A program made the position numbers and the translations under genes. Shown here piece by piece: positions 1 through 8,067 of a stretch of 11,801 nt of DNA. The notes beneath the pieces are model-generated. The model searched no databases. It was not told the origin of the DNA and worked only from the letters and a program-made list of their open reading frames with translations. Positions within the stretch are counted from its first letter, which is position 1, and the number at the start of each line of letters is the position of its first letter. Source of the DNA: Cephalothrix simula (taxonomy: Eukaryota; Nemertea; Palaeonemertea; Archinemertea; Cephalotrichidae); NCBI GenBank assembly GCA_035591015.1, contig JAXIUW010195178.1:1-11801 (forward strand), in the 5' to 3' direction.

Positions 1-73
1 AAGGGGTTGGGCTCAATATTGACTATTACTTCTGGTCACTTTTGAAGTCTCATGTAGTTTTCTTTGGGAACTC

Positions 74-309
74 TAATAGAAACCCCAAGAACTATACATC
101 ACGGAAAGGGCAAGTATAATGCAGTAAAATGGCGATGGTTTCATATCCCAATCGCCACCTGGTGACGAATGGTGGTCAAAACGTTCAAAACAAAAATTCT
201 CAATTCAAAAAATTTTGAGCGGCCATTTTCCAACAGGTGGGGGAAAAGACCACCACCAACCATTTAACTGCATTTTACATGTATAGTTTATCATGGAGAG
301 TTTCTATTA
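74..309. mobile_element. Short palindromic (MITE-like) element, ~236 bp
   Basis: The two ends are reverse complements. TAATAGAAAC at 74-83 pairs with GTTTCTATTA at 300-309. Further in, AACTATACAT and then an ATGCAGT(T)AAATGG block on the left pair with ATTTAACTGCAT and ATGTATAGTT on the right (263-289). The inner part (about 160-260) is less symmetric and contains repeated CCACC/GGTGG words. There is no reading frame of note, so this would be a non-autonomous element mobilised in trans. No clear target-site duplication can be fixed beyond a possible TA, and the superfamily is unknown. Confidence 0.6.
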
Positions 310-311
310 TC

Positions 312-1020
312 CTGTTGGCCGAAGAAAAAAAGAATTTGCTGATTTTCGGCTATAGTATTTCTTTTGGACATCTTTAACTGTGGAGGAAGGGACATAAACT
401 ACTATCTTTGCACTTTTACACCGGGTAGACAGCTTACATCAAGTCATGCATCATTCAATTTTTTTATTGATTGTGTATATCGAACGTTGCTACGTCTAAT
501 GGCCAAAACATGATGTACAAACTACAAGTCAGCCTCAATTGTTTTGTTACAAAAACTCCTCATTGCCGGTAAAAAAAACCTCGATTGGTCATAGATATTA
601 ATGATGTACCTTGCGTTTACAATTTCTACTTTTCGGGGTACTTCCTCTGAATTCAAAATAAATTTTAAATAAGCTGGTTTAGGAAATGGTGTTAAAAACT
701 TAGGAATAAAAAAGGCTTTTTCATATCACAATGATGTTTAGCAAGGAATGGAAGGCGTGAAAGAAAAAAAATATGGGTGGGAAAGTCGCAGTGTGCAAGG
801 GCAAATGATAAAAGCCTATAATAACGGGATCTTCCTTTATTAGCGGATGAATAATAATAATAAGTAGTTGGAGCTTGAAATCAAAATCATAATTATTATC
901 GTATTTTTATTGTATGCGTTTGAGACAAACATCTTATGCTAAAGTAGATCAAAAATAAATCATTTTTATGGGTTCATATCATAGAATGTAAGCAAAATAT
1001 CAATATAGCCTCAAAAACTG
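312..1020. other. AT-rich intergenic or intronic DNA, no feature seen
   Basis: There is no reading frame, no splice-flanked exon and no long repeat. Only simple sequence is visible, such as a short AAT run near 849-863 and several A or T homopolymers. It is probably intron or intergenic spacer. Confidence 0.5.
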
Positions 1021-1074
1021 AAAAGCCAGTCATAGAGTTCCCAAAAAGAGAACCTACCAATTGGTGTAAGGCAC

Positions 1075-1436
1075 CCATCAACGAATTCCCCGCCAGGGAG
1101 GGCGGCAATTGTGCTTTTTAAACTGAGGTTATTGAATTTTATAATGTCCCCACGTGTGGGGATATAACTTAAACTTTGGTTGGTGATTAGTTGCTTATTG
1201 CGAAAAACTCATTGGACCGATTAACGCCCGATATTTTAAAATAGAATTCCCGGGTGGGCATTTTTTATACGGCCATATGTATACAAAAATCTTAACATCT
1301 TTGAATCAATTATTATAGGTTTTATATCATGGATTAGTGAAAAAAGAAGAGAATTCTGTTTTCTGTTCCCCAACCCCGGGGTTAGATTCCATCATAACCA
1401 TCCCCCAATACTTGCCGGGGAATTCGTTGACGGTTC
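1075..1436. repeat. Short inverted repeat around ~0.3 kb of spacer
   Basis: TCAACGAATTCCCCG near 1078-1092 recurs in inverted form as CGGGGAATTCGTTGA near 1417-1431. A small hairpin, TCCCCAC-GT-GTGGGGA, lies between them near 1147-1162. Similarity outside the 15-bp core fades quickly, so this is either the eroded remnant of an inverted-repeat element or a chance pair. No coding sequence is visible here. Confidence 0.35.
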
Positions 1437-1802
1437 CTTTTCGGGTTGTATATTTTGTATATTGTCGATGATAGAAGCCCAGGGATGAATGTCCGCTCTG
1501 GGGAAAAATGTCCTCCCTCAGAATATATAATATCATGTTATACAAATAGGACAGAAATATCTTCGGACAATCCCTATCACACAGGTACCGTTTTTCATGG
1601 AGATAATGGCACATAAATGGTTAGATCGGCATCGGATTCAAAAACGATCTTGAGTACCTATCACCCAATGCGCACTCTGCTCATAAATTATGCAAATGAG
1701 CATTCCGAAATTCCTTTCTTTTTAATCACCTTTAGAAGTGATTAAAGGCAAAATAATGAATGAAACTATGACAAATAATAATCATCAAGTAATTATAAAT
1801 AT
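1437..1802. other. AT-rich spacer with one small hairpin
   Basis: No gene is recognisable. A 9-bp perfect hairpin, TTTAATCAC (1721-1729) with GTGATTAAA (1738-1746), lies just upstream of the MITE that follows. Nothing else stands out on either strand. Confidence 0.4.
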
Positions 1803-1924
1803 TATTTAATGGTCTGTAGGGTGATAGATGTGTAATTTTTGAAGAAAACCAATCGACCTACATCTATAGCCTCGTGGATTTACTCGAATTACACATCTAA
1901 TCACACTACAGGCCATTTAATATT
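1803..1924. mobile_element. MITE-like element with ~33-bp terminal inverted repeats
   Basis: The left end (1806-1837, containing CTGTAGGGTGAT then AGATGTGTAATT) pairs with the right end (1887-1922, AATTACACATCT then ATCACACTACAG). There is one bulged base and only a few mismatches. The loop between the arms is about 50 bp. The size (~120 bp), AT-rich flanks and lack of coding capacity fit a miniature inverted-repeat transposable element. The AT-rich borders hide any short target duplication, so the superfamily cannot be named. High arm identity suggests it is younger than the large fold-back elements nearby. Confidence 0.75.
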
Positions 1925-2123
1925 CATTTATAAAATTAAAAATCAATGATTGATTTGCATCTTTGAACAAAGAAACGTCTGCACTCAGAACTTCAGTTTA
2001 GCAGACGATGACGTCATAAAATTCCAATACAAAGGCATGTTAAATCCATTTACCGATCTAACCATAAGATTAATACCATTGTCTCTGAAAAAGAGTAGGC
2101 AGGCTATCCCTTTTTGAGAGCAT
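1925..2123. other. Spacer between the MITE and element A
   Basis: No repeat or coding signal is recognised. The stretch contains one TGACGTCA palindrome near 2009-2016, which also matches the CRE/ATF consensus. A single 8-mer is weak evidence of function. Confidence 0.3.
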
Positions 2124-2845
2124 CCTGACCAAGCAAACCAGGTAAACGCCGTAAAAAGTTTATCGAAGCAACAAAACACCGTGAAATGACCAGCGAAACG
2201 CCAGCAACGGTCTTATTTTCCGGTCCTGTAAATTTTTATTGTGGTTTAACATGTATTTGGACAAATTTCAAATAAATAAATCGTACTATATGATACACTG
2301 GGACAAGTTTTCGGTGAAATGAATACATGTAAATATCCTTTTTTGTCATTAAACACCATCTCAGAGCGGCAACGTGCATCATATTTTATCTAAATGTCGA
2401 TTATTGTTTTGCTCTCGTCCTCTTCTGGTTTTGCATACCTCATTTTCTTTTTGATCAAAAACTGAAAACCGATGAAACACGATGCAGCGGCAATGCGCTG
2501 TGAATTTCAACTGGCCGTTAAATCACAAATATATTGTCATTTCCCTGCTTGTCCAACCATTTAACTTGCTCATCAGACTCTTTGGCGTTATTTATTGGTT
2601 TTTACAACAGACAGGTTCCGCATCCGGATCGAGATCTCATCTCGGAAGATGTTTTGTTCCACAATCCGTTCGAGACCGCGATGATTTTACGACACGAACA
2701 GGGGTTCAGAATAGGAAAATTAACACGCATTCCAATTATAATAAACACATTGAACGATTTCTTATTTCCTGGAATGATCGTTCCAGCTTAAGGACACTTC
2801 ATGAATGCGTCCAACATCCTTTGAATGGTATAAAGAATAGACACA
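2124..2845 (+). repeat. Left inverted arm of element A
   Basis: This arm pairs with the region from 4755 back to about 4200. It is longer than its partner because of about 225 bp of unmatched sequence near 2209-2434, which is probably a later insertion. The last ~75 bp overlap the first unit of the internal tandem array, so the array sequence extends into the arm. Short frames here (for example from 2482 and 2534) have no recognisable domain. Confidence 0.7.
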
Positions 2846-3720
2846 ACTCGTTTTCCAATACATGTATTCAAAAACACTTTAAACGCATAAAATAAGACCT
2901 GAATGATAATTGGAATGCTTGGTACGATCGTTCCCGCTATGGAACACATGTTGAACGCGTCCAATATTCTTTGAATGGTATTATGAATAGACATAAGATG
3001 TTTTCCAATTATTATGGACCCTTTGAAGGCTTTATATAAGAACGATCATTGGAACGCTTCAAATGATCGTTCCAAGTTTGGAATACATCTTGAACGCGTC
3101 CAACATACATTGAATGGTATAAAGAACAGACCTAACTCGTTTTCCCATTATAGGAAACCCTTTGAATGCATAAAATAAGCCTGGAATGATCATTGGAACA
3201 CTTGGAACGATCGTTCTAGCTTTGGAACACTTCTTGAACGCATCCAATATGCTTGGAACAAGGTTCAGAACATACAAAGGACGATTTCCATTTATTACAA
3301 CTAAGACGCTTATTTGAAGAATGGATCGTTCGTAGGAACGGTTCAAACGCTCGCCGGAACGATCAATGGAACGCTTGGAATGATCATTCCAGCTTTTGAT
3401 GAACACCTCTTGAACGCGTCAAAAAGCTTGAAACAGTGTTAAGAATAGGTCAAATATGTATTCCAATTATTATAAAACATATTGAACACATTATATATGC
3501 GTGGATCGTTCGTAGGAACTATTCGAACGCTCGTTGGAACGATTTAAGCGCTTGTTCTAACAATTGGACACTTGTTGAACACGTCCAATATCCTAGAAAC
3601 TGCATTTAGAATAATCACAGATGAATTCCCACTATGCGCAAGAAGTTTTCCAAAGCTGGAACGAGCGTTCGAAGCGTTCTAATAATCATTCCAGGCTATT
3701 TTATGCGTTCAAAGGGTTTG
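2771..3720. repeat. Tandem array of ~140-175 bp units with GATC palindromes
   Basis: The anchor word GAACGCGTCC (or a one- or two-base variant) recurs at 2803, 2953, 3092, 3236, 3412 and 3577, giving spacings of 150, 139, 144, 176 and 165. Each unit has the same order of parts: a GGAACGATCGTTCC-like palindrome, the GAACGCGTCC anchor, TTGAATGGTATAAAGAATAG, a CGTTTTCCAATTATTAT block, then CCCTTTGAA and GCATAAAATAAG. The first three full units are most alike and the later ones are more diverged. No coding sequence is plausible; frames in the array just read through repeats. Satellite-like arrays inside non-autonomous transposons are known in bivalves, but I do not recognise this family. Confidence 0.75.
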
Positions 3721-3778
3721 TTGCGAACTGCCGACGTAATACTTTAAAATATTATATAGTTATAGTACAACTTTTTGA

Positions 3779-3844
3779 GTGCAATACGAGGCAGTTATTG
3801 CACGAGGGGCGTGGCCCCGAGAGTAATAACTGCTCGTATTGCAC
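3779..3844. repeat. Long near-perfect hairpin, GC-rich tip
   Basis: The left stem (3779-3810, starting GTGCAATACGAG) pairs with the right stem (3814-3844, ending CTCGTATTGCAC) around a 3-base loop. Both stems carry CAGTTATT/AATAACTG and GGGGC/GCCCC blocks, and the mismatches are few. At ~66 bp with a ~31-bp stem it could be a minimal MITE or the solo end of a larger element. It lies inside fold-back element A, just beyond the tandem array. As RNA it would fold very stably, but nothing shows that it is transcribed. Confidence 0.6.
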
Positions 3845-3866
3845 GAAAAAAGGTACAATAACTGTT

Positions 3867-3946
3867 TTATTTACCGATTATCGCATGTTATACCAAGAAT
3901 ATTAGTGAATATTATTACATGCCTGTACACCCTAATCGGTAAATAA
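3867..3946. repeat. 80-bp inverted-repeat element
   Basis: TTATTTACCGATTA (3867-3880) is the exact inverse of TAATCGGTAAATAA (3933-3946). The ~50-bp interior is AT-rich and has no frame. It begins only 22 bp after the preceding hairpin, so both may belong to one insertion in the middle of element A. Confidence 0.55.
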
Positions 3947-4199
3947 TATTAACTATCCTAAATTATTAGACCTTATTTGATAAACTTTTCAATCATCTGT
4001 GTGATATTTTAAGTGGTATGTTCGCCTACCGTTAATTCTTGTTTAGTCTAGTCAGTTATCTACAATAAGTCCGCCATGCTGCTGGACATATTTGTCTGTC
4101 TAAAATTATGCAATTTTTATACATGTATTGTTAAATGAACTTTGTTTTCTTCAACGTGTTTCACATACATGTAGGGTTTTTGATAATTTAAATACAAGT

Positions 4200-4755
4200 T
4201 TGGTCTATTCTATATACCATTCAAAGGATGTTGGACGCGTTCAAAAAGAGTCCTTAAGCTGGAACGATCGTTCGAAGCGTTCCAATTATCGTTCCAGGAA
4301 ATACAAATCGTTCAAATTGTTTTTTATAATTGGAATGCATGTTATTTTCCTATTCTTAACACCTGTTATCGCGATGTCGAACGGGTTGTGGAAAAAAGAC
4401 CAAAAAACATCTTCCGAGATCCGAGATTTCGATCCAAATGCGGAACCTGTCTGTTGTAAAAACCAATAAGTAACGCCATAAGAGTCTGATGAGCACGGTA
4501 AATGGTCGAGAAAAGTATGTACATATTTGTGTGATTTAACGGCTTTTCGCCGGTTGAAATTCACAGTTTTAGCCGGTATAGCAAAATGAGATGGTAAAAA
4601 GCACTTCTGATATAAAATGAGGTATGTCCGATTTGCCCGGTCGGCCATGTTTTCTGGCGTTTCACCGGTTAAACACAGAGTTTCGCTGGTCATTTTACGG
4701 CGTTTCGTTGCTTCGATAAACTTTTTACGGCGTTTAGCTGGTTTGCTTGGTCAGG
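4200..4755 (-). repeat. Right inverted arm of element A
   Basis: This arm is the inverted partner of 2124-2845. It contains several copies of a short degenerate word, GGCGTTT(C/A)(G/A)C(T/C)GG, between about 4655 and 4742, so the outermost arm is itself internally repetitive. A 135-codon minus-strand frame (4286-4693) spans much of it and shares residues with frames in the other arm. That follows from the shared DNA; there is no known domain, and I treat the frame as incidental. Confidence 0.7.
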
Positions 4756-5300
4756 GTGTAAAGACTGGATTTCAATTTTTGCCAGCTGTTTTAAATTGGT
4801 GTTTATTGAAAGACTTGTTTTAATTCACCAATTTTTATGAATAATAACTTACTTGTTCCAATTGTAGTTGTACTATCTATATTTTTTTTAAAAACAGAGA
4901 GTAATAATAATATCCTTTCCCCTGAGAGACCACTATGCCTCAAATGAAATAAAGGGAAGGAAATGGGGCACCCATACAAAAGTTTAAGAGTTATCTGGTT
5001 AACTTATAGCATAAGTAGTTATGCATTATCGAAAATATAAAAACAGGATGGATAACTATTATTAAGCACCGGGTCAGACCGACTAATTATTTAGATTTTT
5101 CAATTGTCCAATATAAAAAAAGGTTCCGGCGTTTGTAGGTCATAAGTCCAAAAGTGTGCAAATTTTCAATACAGATTGTGCACATTAAATGATCTTAAAT
5201 GAAGAAAGGAAAATACATGTAGTAAGGCACTACGATAATAAAATATTCAGTCAAGCTAAATGAGTTAGTGAAAAATGCGTTAACATAATTAACCCTATTA
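4756..5300. other. AT-rich spacer between elements A and B
   Basis: I see no exon, RNA gene or extended repeat. The stretch includes one TACATGTA copy (5214-5221) and several homopolymer runs. Confidence 0.4.
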
Positions 5301-5697
5301 TTGAAGGGGCCCCCACCAAAGGTTTTTCAAATATATCTAAAAAACGGCTCTGCGTAGGAAGCTGAATTTTAGGACAATATGAAACAAAATGATATGCGCA
5401 AAAAATTAATAAAATTTATGGCACTGCACTAGGGGGTCCTGGGGCGGCGCCAGGAGCCGCCAAAAATTGGGTTTTTCAAAAATGTATTGGAGCCAAAATG
5501 GGCTAAATAGGCAAAAAAGGTAGTTTCCACACCACAAAGGGGTACTTCGGCGTCATTGGGCCCCAAAAAATTGTTCTGCAAAAATTTTTTTTGAAAACAA
5601 TTTTTGGGCCCTTTTTGAGATCGTCTGGCGTTTTTGGCGGACTATATTTTTGTAAACATGCACTTTCAAAAGTTACACCCAAAAAGGTTATCTGGGG
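5301..5697. other. Outer flank of element B, small hairpins
   Basis: This stretch may belong to the outer left arm of element B. TTGAAGGGG at 5301 followed by a CCACC word resembles the inverse of 8254-8279, but most of the interval has no match on the right. It holds a clear hairpin at 5558-5611, where GGGCCCCAAAAAATTGTT pairs with AACAATTTTTGGGCCC. A smaller one lies near 5446-5464 (TCCTGG with CCAGGA around a GC-rich loop). No coding sequence is credible. Confidence 0.4.
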
Positions 5698-6125
5698 CCT
5701 GTTCATTTTTCCAACTTTTTCTCCGATTCCTTAGGATATTAGCATACATTTGCATGGAAAAGGTCCGATTTGGATCGGAGGTCCAAGTGGCTTTTATGAC
5801 GTCATGTGCCCAGAATTCGTTTTTGTTAACATAACGCATTTTCTGATGTTTTAATGTACAATTTGACCATTTTGAATTTCTTGGGTTAGAGAACCCCTAT
5901 CTGCATACAAAAACCAAGTTTCTAGCACATCTAGAAGCAGAAAGATTGAGATTTAAATTTGTGTACTGTTGCCATGGAAACGCCAAAATTGACCAATTAG
6001 CGTTTTGGGCAGTATGAACGACCAGAAAGGGGTAAAAACGACGTCAAACGATTCTGCATGCCCAAAAATCCGGGTCTAGGTCAAAAGTTACATGCATTTA
6101 TCGTGAAAAATATTTGAGGTAAGGG
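5698..6125 (+). repeat. Uninterrupted left arm of element B
   Basis: This is the reference arm for dating the insertions on the other side. It reads continuously through the points where the right arm is split. The main difference is some extra bases near 5876-5910 (containing CTTGGGTTAGAGAACCCC) that the right arm lacks. No coding sequence is seen. Confidence 0.7.
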
Positions 6126-6382
6126 CACGTGTGACGTCATTCCCTACCCTTACAATACAGACCTCTAAAATCTTTTATCCCAAATATCTCGTAAACTATG
6201 ATAGGGGTATGAAACTTTGACCTAGACCCGGGTTTTGGGCATGCAGAATCATTTTACGCCGATTTTTACCTCTTTCTGACCGTTAATTAGGCCCAAAACG
6301 CTAATTAGTAAAATTTTGGCGTTTCCATGGCAACAGTGCACAATTTTAAATCTCAATATTTCCATACAAGGACAAGTTCCCG

Positions 6383-6567
6383 ATACGGGCCAATTTTACC
6401 TTGGGGTCCTTGAGGGCCAGGAAGGCCGGCAATACCTCGGTCACCTTTATCACCACTATTTCCGGGGGGCCGATTCTACCGATATGACCTATCATACCAG
6501 GTAAGCCGGCGGGGCCTACTTCACCAGGGGCACCTTTGTCACCTCGGGGGCCATCATCTATCTTTAT
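6383..6567 (-). pseudogene. Frameshifted collagen Gly-X-Y exon fragment
   Basis: The minus strand from 6552 down reads as an almost unbroken Gly-X-Y series of about 19 triplets. It opens DGPRGDKGAPGEVGPAGLPG, continues GMI-GHI-GRI-GPP, and after a frame change resumes GNSGDKGDRGIAGLPGPQ before GPQ-GKI-GP. One base is missing in the run of six Cs/Gs at 6464-6469, and the repeat is lost again after about 6385, where a second shift would be needed to continue it. A possible acceptor (TTTTTAG, ending at 6568) precedes an in-frame IKIDD lead-in. A weak donor-like AAG/GTAAAA lies after the GPQGPQ part. In collagens such repeats form the extracellular triple helix. Here the frame is broken and the coding sequence fades out about 20 bp from the insertion border, so I call it a relic of a captured or duplicated collagen gene. 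A sequencing error could mimic the frameshift. Confidence 0.75.
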
Positions 6568-7262
6568 CTAAAAACTCTTCAAACTTATTAATTTAGTTCG
6601 TAATTTTGATAAAAGGCAGCGCTCACAAAAATGACGAAAGTTGACTTTAAAAAATAGAAAAAAAGAGGGGTTCCTGGCTACTAGGGGATCATATACTTTT
6701 TATTTTTGCCTGAAAAATTACACCTATTTCACAAAAAAACGTCAATAGCTTCTTGGTGCGGAAGAGTGGTTAAGGTACCATTTTAACGCTGAATAGCCAT
6801 ACAAAATATAAGCGAAAACAGATCTTGTCTCTCATTGTTAGATTTTTTTAAATGAGCAATTTTGTTTTGGCCATTTTGCTAACTTTTTAAGCATCAAAAT
6901 CAGGCATACAGATTTTTAAAAAAATCAATAACTGCAGTTTTTTATTCATGAGTATATATAATTTGATGAAATAAATCCGATTATGGTCTATTCCAGCCTA
7001 TTAATTGATAATTTTGCTTGTAAATAAAATGTATCACTTTTAGAATTTTTTTTACTTTCTCCTTTCCGCTTCAATAATTCCGCAAATCATCTTAAAGAAG
7101 GCAAAATGATGCCATATGTCCTCTAGATATTCTTTAAAAGATATGTTAAGGTTTTAAAGAATTTGGTTACTTTTTTATTTTAAAGGTTGATTCCGGTTTT
7201 TGGAGGAAAAAAATAATTGTGCACTGGTAATTTTATGAGTTTGCTTCTATTATGACGTCATA
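6568..7262. other. AT-rich filler within the 1.3 kb insert
   Basis: This is probably intron sequence carried along upstream of the collagen fragment. It is rich in poly-A and poly-T tracts. A stretch at 6754-6776 (GGAAGAGTGGTTAAGG) resembles the A box of a Ser/Leu tRNA, but no B box or cloverleaf follows. I see no exon. Confidence 0.4.
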
Positions 7263-7650
7263 ACCAAACTACGTTTGGTCAAACCCATTAGCACGGAGAT
7301 ATCCCCGTGCTAATGGGTTTTGACCAAACACACCGTGATATCACGGGATATCCCCGTGATAATGGGTTTTAACCAAACACACCGTGATATCGCGGGGGCA
7401 TCCCCGTGATAATGGGGTTACAGCAAACGCACCGGGATATCACTGGGATATCACCATGCTAATCGGATCGGAGCAAACGCACGGGGATATCCCCGCGATA
7501 TCCCAAAATTACCAATGGCGCATGGGAATAAAACTGGGCGGAGAGCAAGGATATCGCAGGGATATCCCCGTGCTAATGGGGTTAAAGATATCACGGAGAT
7601 ATCACCGTGGTAATGTGGTTAGAGCGAAGGCACGGGGATATTGCGGTGAG
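7263..7650. repeat. ~50-bp minisatellite with paired GATATC dyads
   Basis: The word A(C/G)CAAAC recurs at 7263, 7323, 7372, 7422 and 7472, with weaker copies near 7544 and 7623; spacing is 60, 49, 50, 50, then ~72 and ~79. Each unit carries one or two GATATC words flanked by CACGG/CCGTG, followed by GCTAATGGG or GATAATGGG. The first unit is a strong hairpin: 7274-7296 pairs with 7305-7328 over 23 bp with one bulged T. The later units are diverged. A plus-strand frame across the array (7384-7656) follows from the repeats and is not a gene. The lack of unique spacers between constant repeats rules out CRISPR. Confidence 0.75.
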
Positions 7651-7820
7651 CTCTAAGTTGTCCATGCCTCAATATTTCTGCTTCTAGGTGTGCTAGAAAC
7701 TTGGTTTTTGTAGAATGCGTTAAAATGGTCAAATTGTGAATAAAAACATCAGAAGGTGCGTTTATGCCAACAAAAACGAATCCCGGTCACATGACATCAT
7801 AAAAGCCACTTGGACCAGAT

Positions 7821-8067
7821 CTGCCGTCCCAAGAATAACGCAACCCGATTTTTGGCGGGAAATGAGTTATTGGTAGCAAATTAATCCTTGTATCATAATA
7901 TTTAATCTGTAAAAATTTGAAATGAATGTGTGGTCATTGAACCGTTCAAATTGATTAGTTTGTATTGGTAGTACATAGAAGATAGTATACAAATGGAGTA
8001 CAAATCGATTTATTTAACTTAAAATATCTCGGTTCAGTAAAATCACCGGTTTTCCTTGGGACAGCAG
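7821..8067. mobile_element. 247-bp MITE nested in element B, 4-bp TSD
   Basis: The terminal inverted repeats are CTGCCGTCCCAAG (7821-7833) and CTTGGGACAGCAG (8055-8067), with one mismatch. Weaker similarity runs inward on both sides to GATTTT/AAAATC. AGAT directly flanks both ends (7817-7820 and 8068-8071), consistent with a 4-bp target-site duplication. The left arm of element B lacks this segment, which independently supports insertion. The ~200-bp AT-rich interior has no useful frame. I cannot assign the superfamily from TIR and TSD alone. Confidence 0.75.

Larger units (their letters stand above)
2124..4755. mobile_element. Large fold-back element A (~2.6 kb), non-autonomous
   Basis: The left part (2124 to about 2845) and the right part (about 4200 to 4755) are inverted copies. 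CCTGACCAAGCAAACCAG at 2124 matches the reverse complement of the sequence ending at 4755, and the match continues through a GTAAAAAGTTTATCGAAGC block. It resumes in blocks around 2440-2560 with 4530-4620 and 2560-2842 with 4203-4495. The arms are interrupted by gaps, the largest being about 225 bp of extra sequence in the left arm (roughly 2209-2434). The ~1.35 kb interior holds a tandem satellite-like array and two hairpins. Reading frames in the arms of up to ~137 codons show no transposase or reverse-transcriptase motif and look incidental. Fold-back elements typically have long inverted arms with internal tandem repeats, and that is the basis for the class call. No target-site duplication is evident at the proposed ends. 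Confidence 0.7.
6363..7667. mobile_element. ~1.3 kb insertion flanked by 11-bp direct repeats
   Basis: CTCAATATTTC occurs at 6352-6362 and again at 7668-7678. These copies mark exactly where the right arm of element B breaks off and resumes. The arrangement matches a segment inserted into a single CTCAATATTTC site that was then duplicated. Near the inner borders, CAAGGACAAGTT (6367-6378) and AAGTTGTCCATG (7655-7666) form an imperfect inverted pair (10 of 12), possibly degraded terminal repeats. The cargo is a collagen-like coding fragment, AT-rich filler and a minisatellite. No mobility gene is present, and the mechanism (transposon capture, or repair with filler DNA) is unknown. Confidence 0.6.

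Noticed and set aside
2009-2016. TGACGTCA as a CRE regulatory site
   Set aside because: It is a single 8-mer with no adjacent gene or promoter. Related GACGTCA words recur inside element B, so it may be incidental.
2482-2895. 137-codon plus-strand frame as a gene
   Set aside because: It runs through the inverted arm into the tandem array, has no known domain, and overlaps another frame read in a different phase.
4286-4693. 135-codon minus-strand frame as a transposon protein
   Set aside because: It lies in an inverted arm, has no catalytic motif, and its resemblance to frames in the other arm follows from DNA repetition.
6751-6800. tRNA gene or tRNA-derived SINE head on the plus strand
   Set aside because: Only an A-box-like GAGTGGTTAAGG is present. 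No B box, anticodon stem or acceptor pairing follows.
7263-7650. CRISPR-like array
   Set aside because: The whole ~50-bp unit repeats and drifts; there are no constant repeats with unique spacers and no cas genes. It is a minisatellite in eukaryotic-looking DNA.
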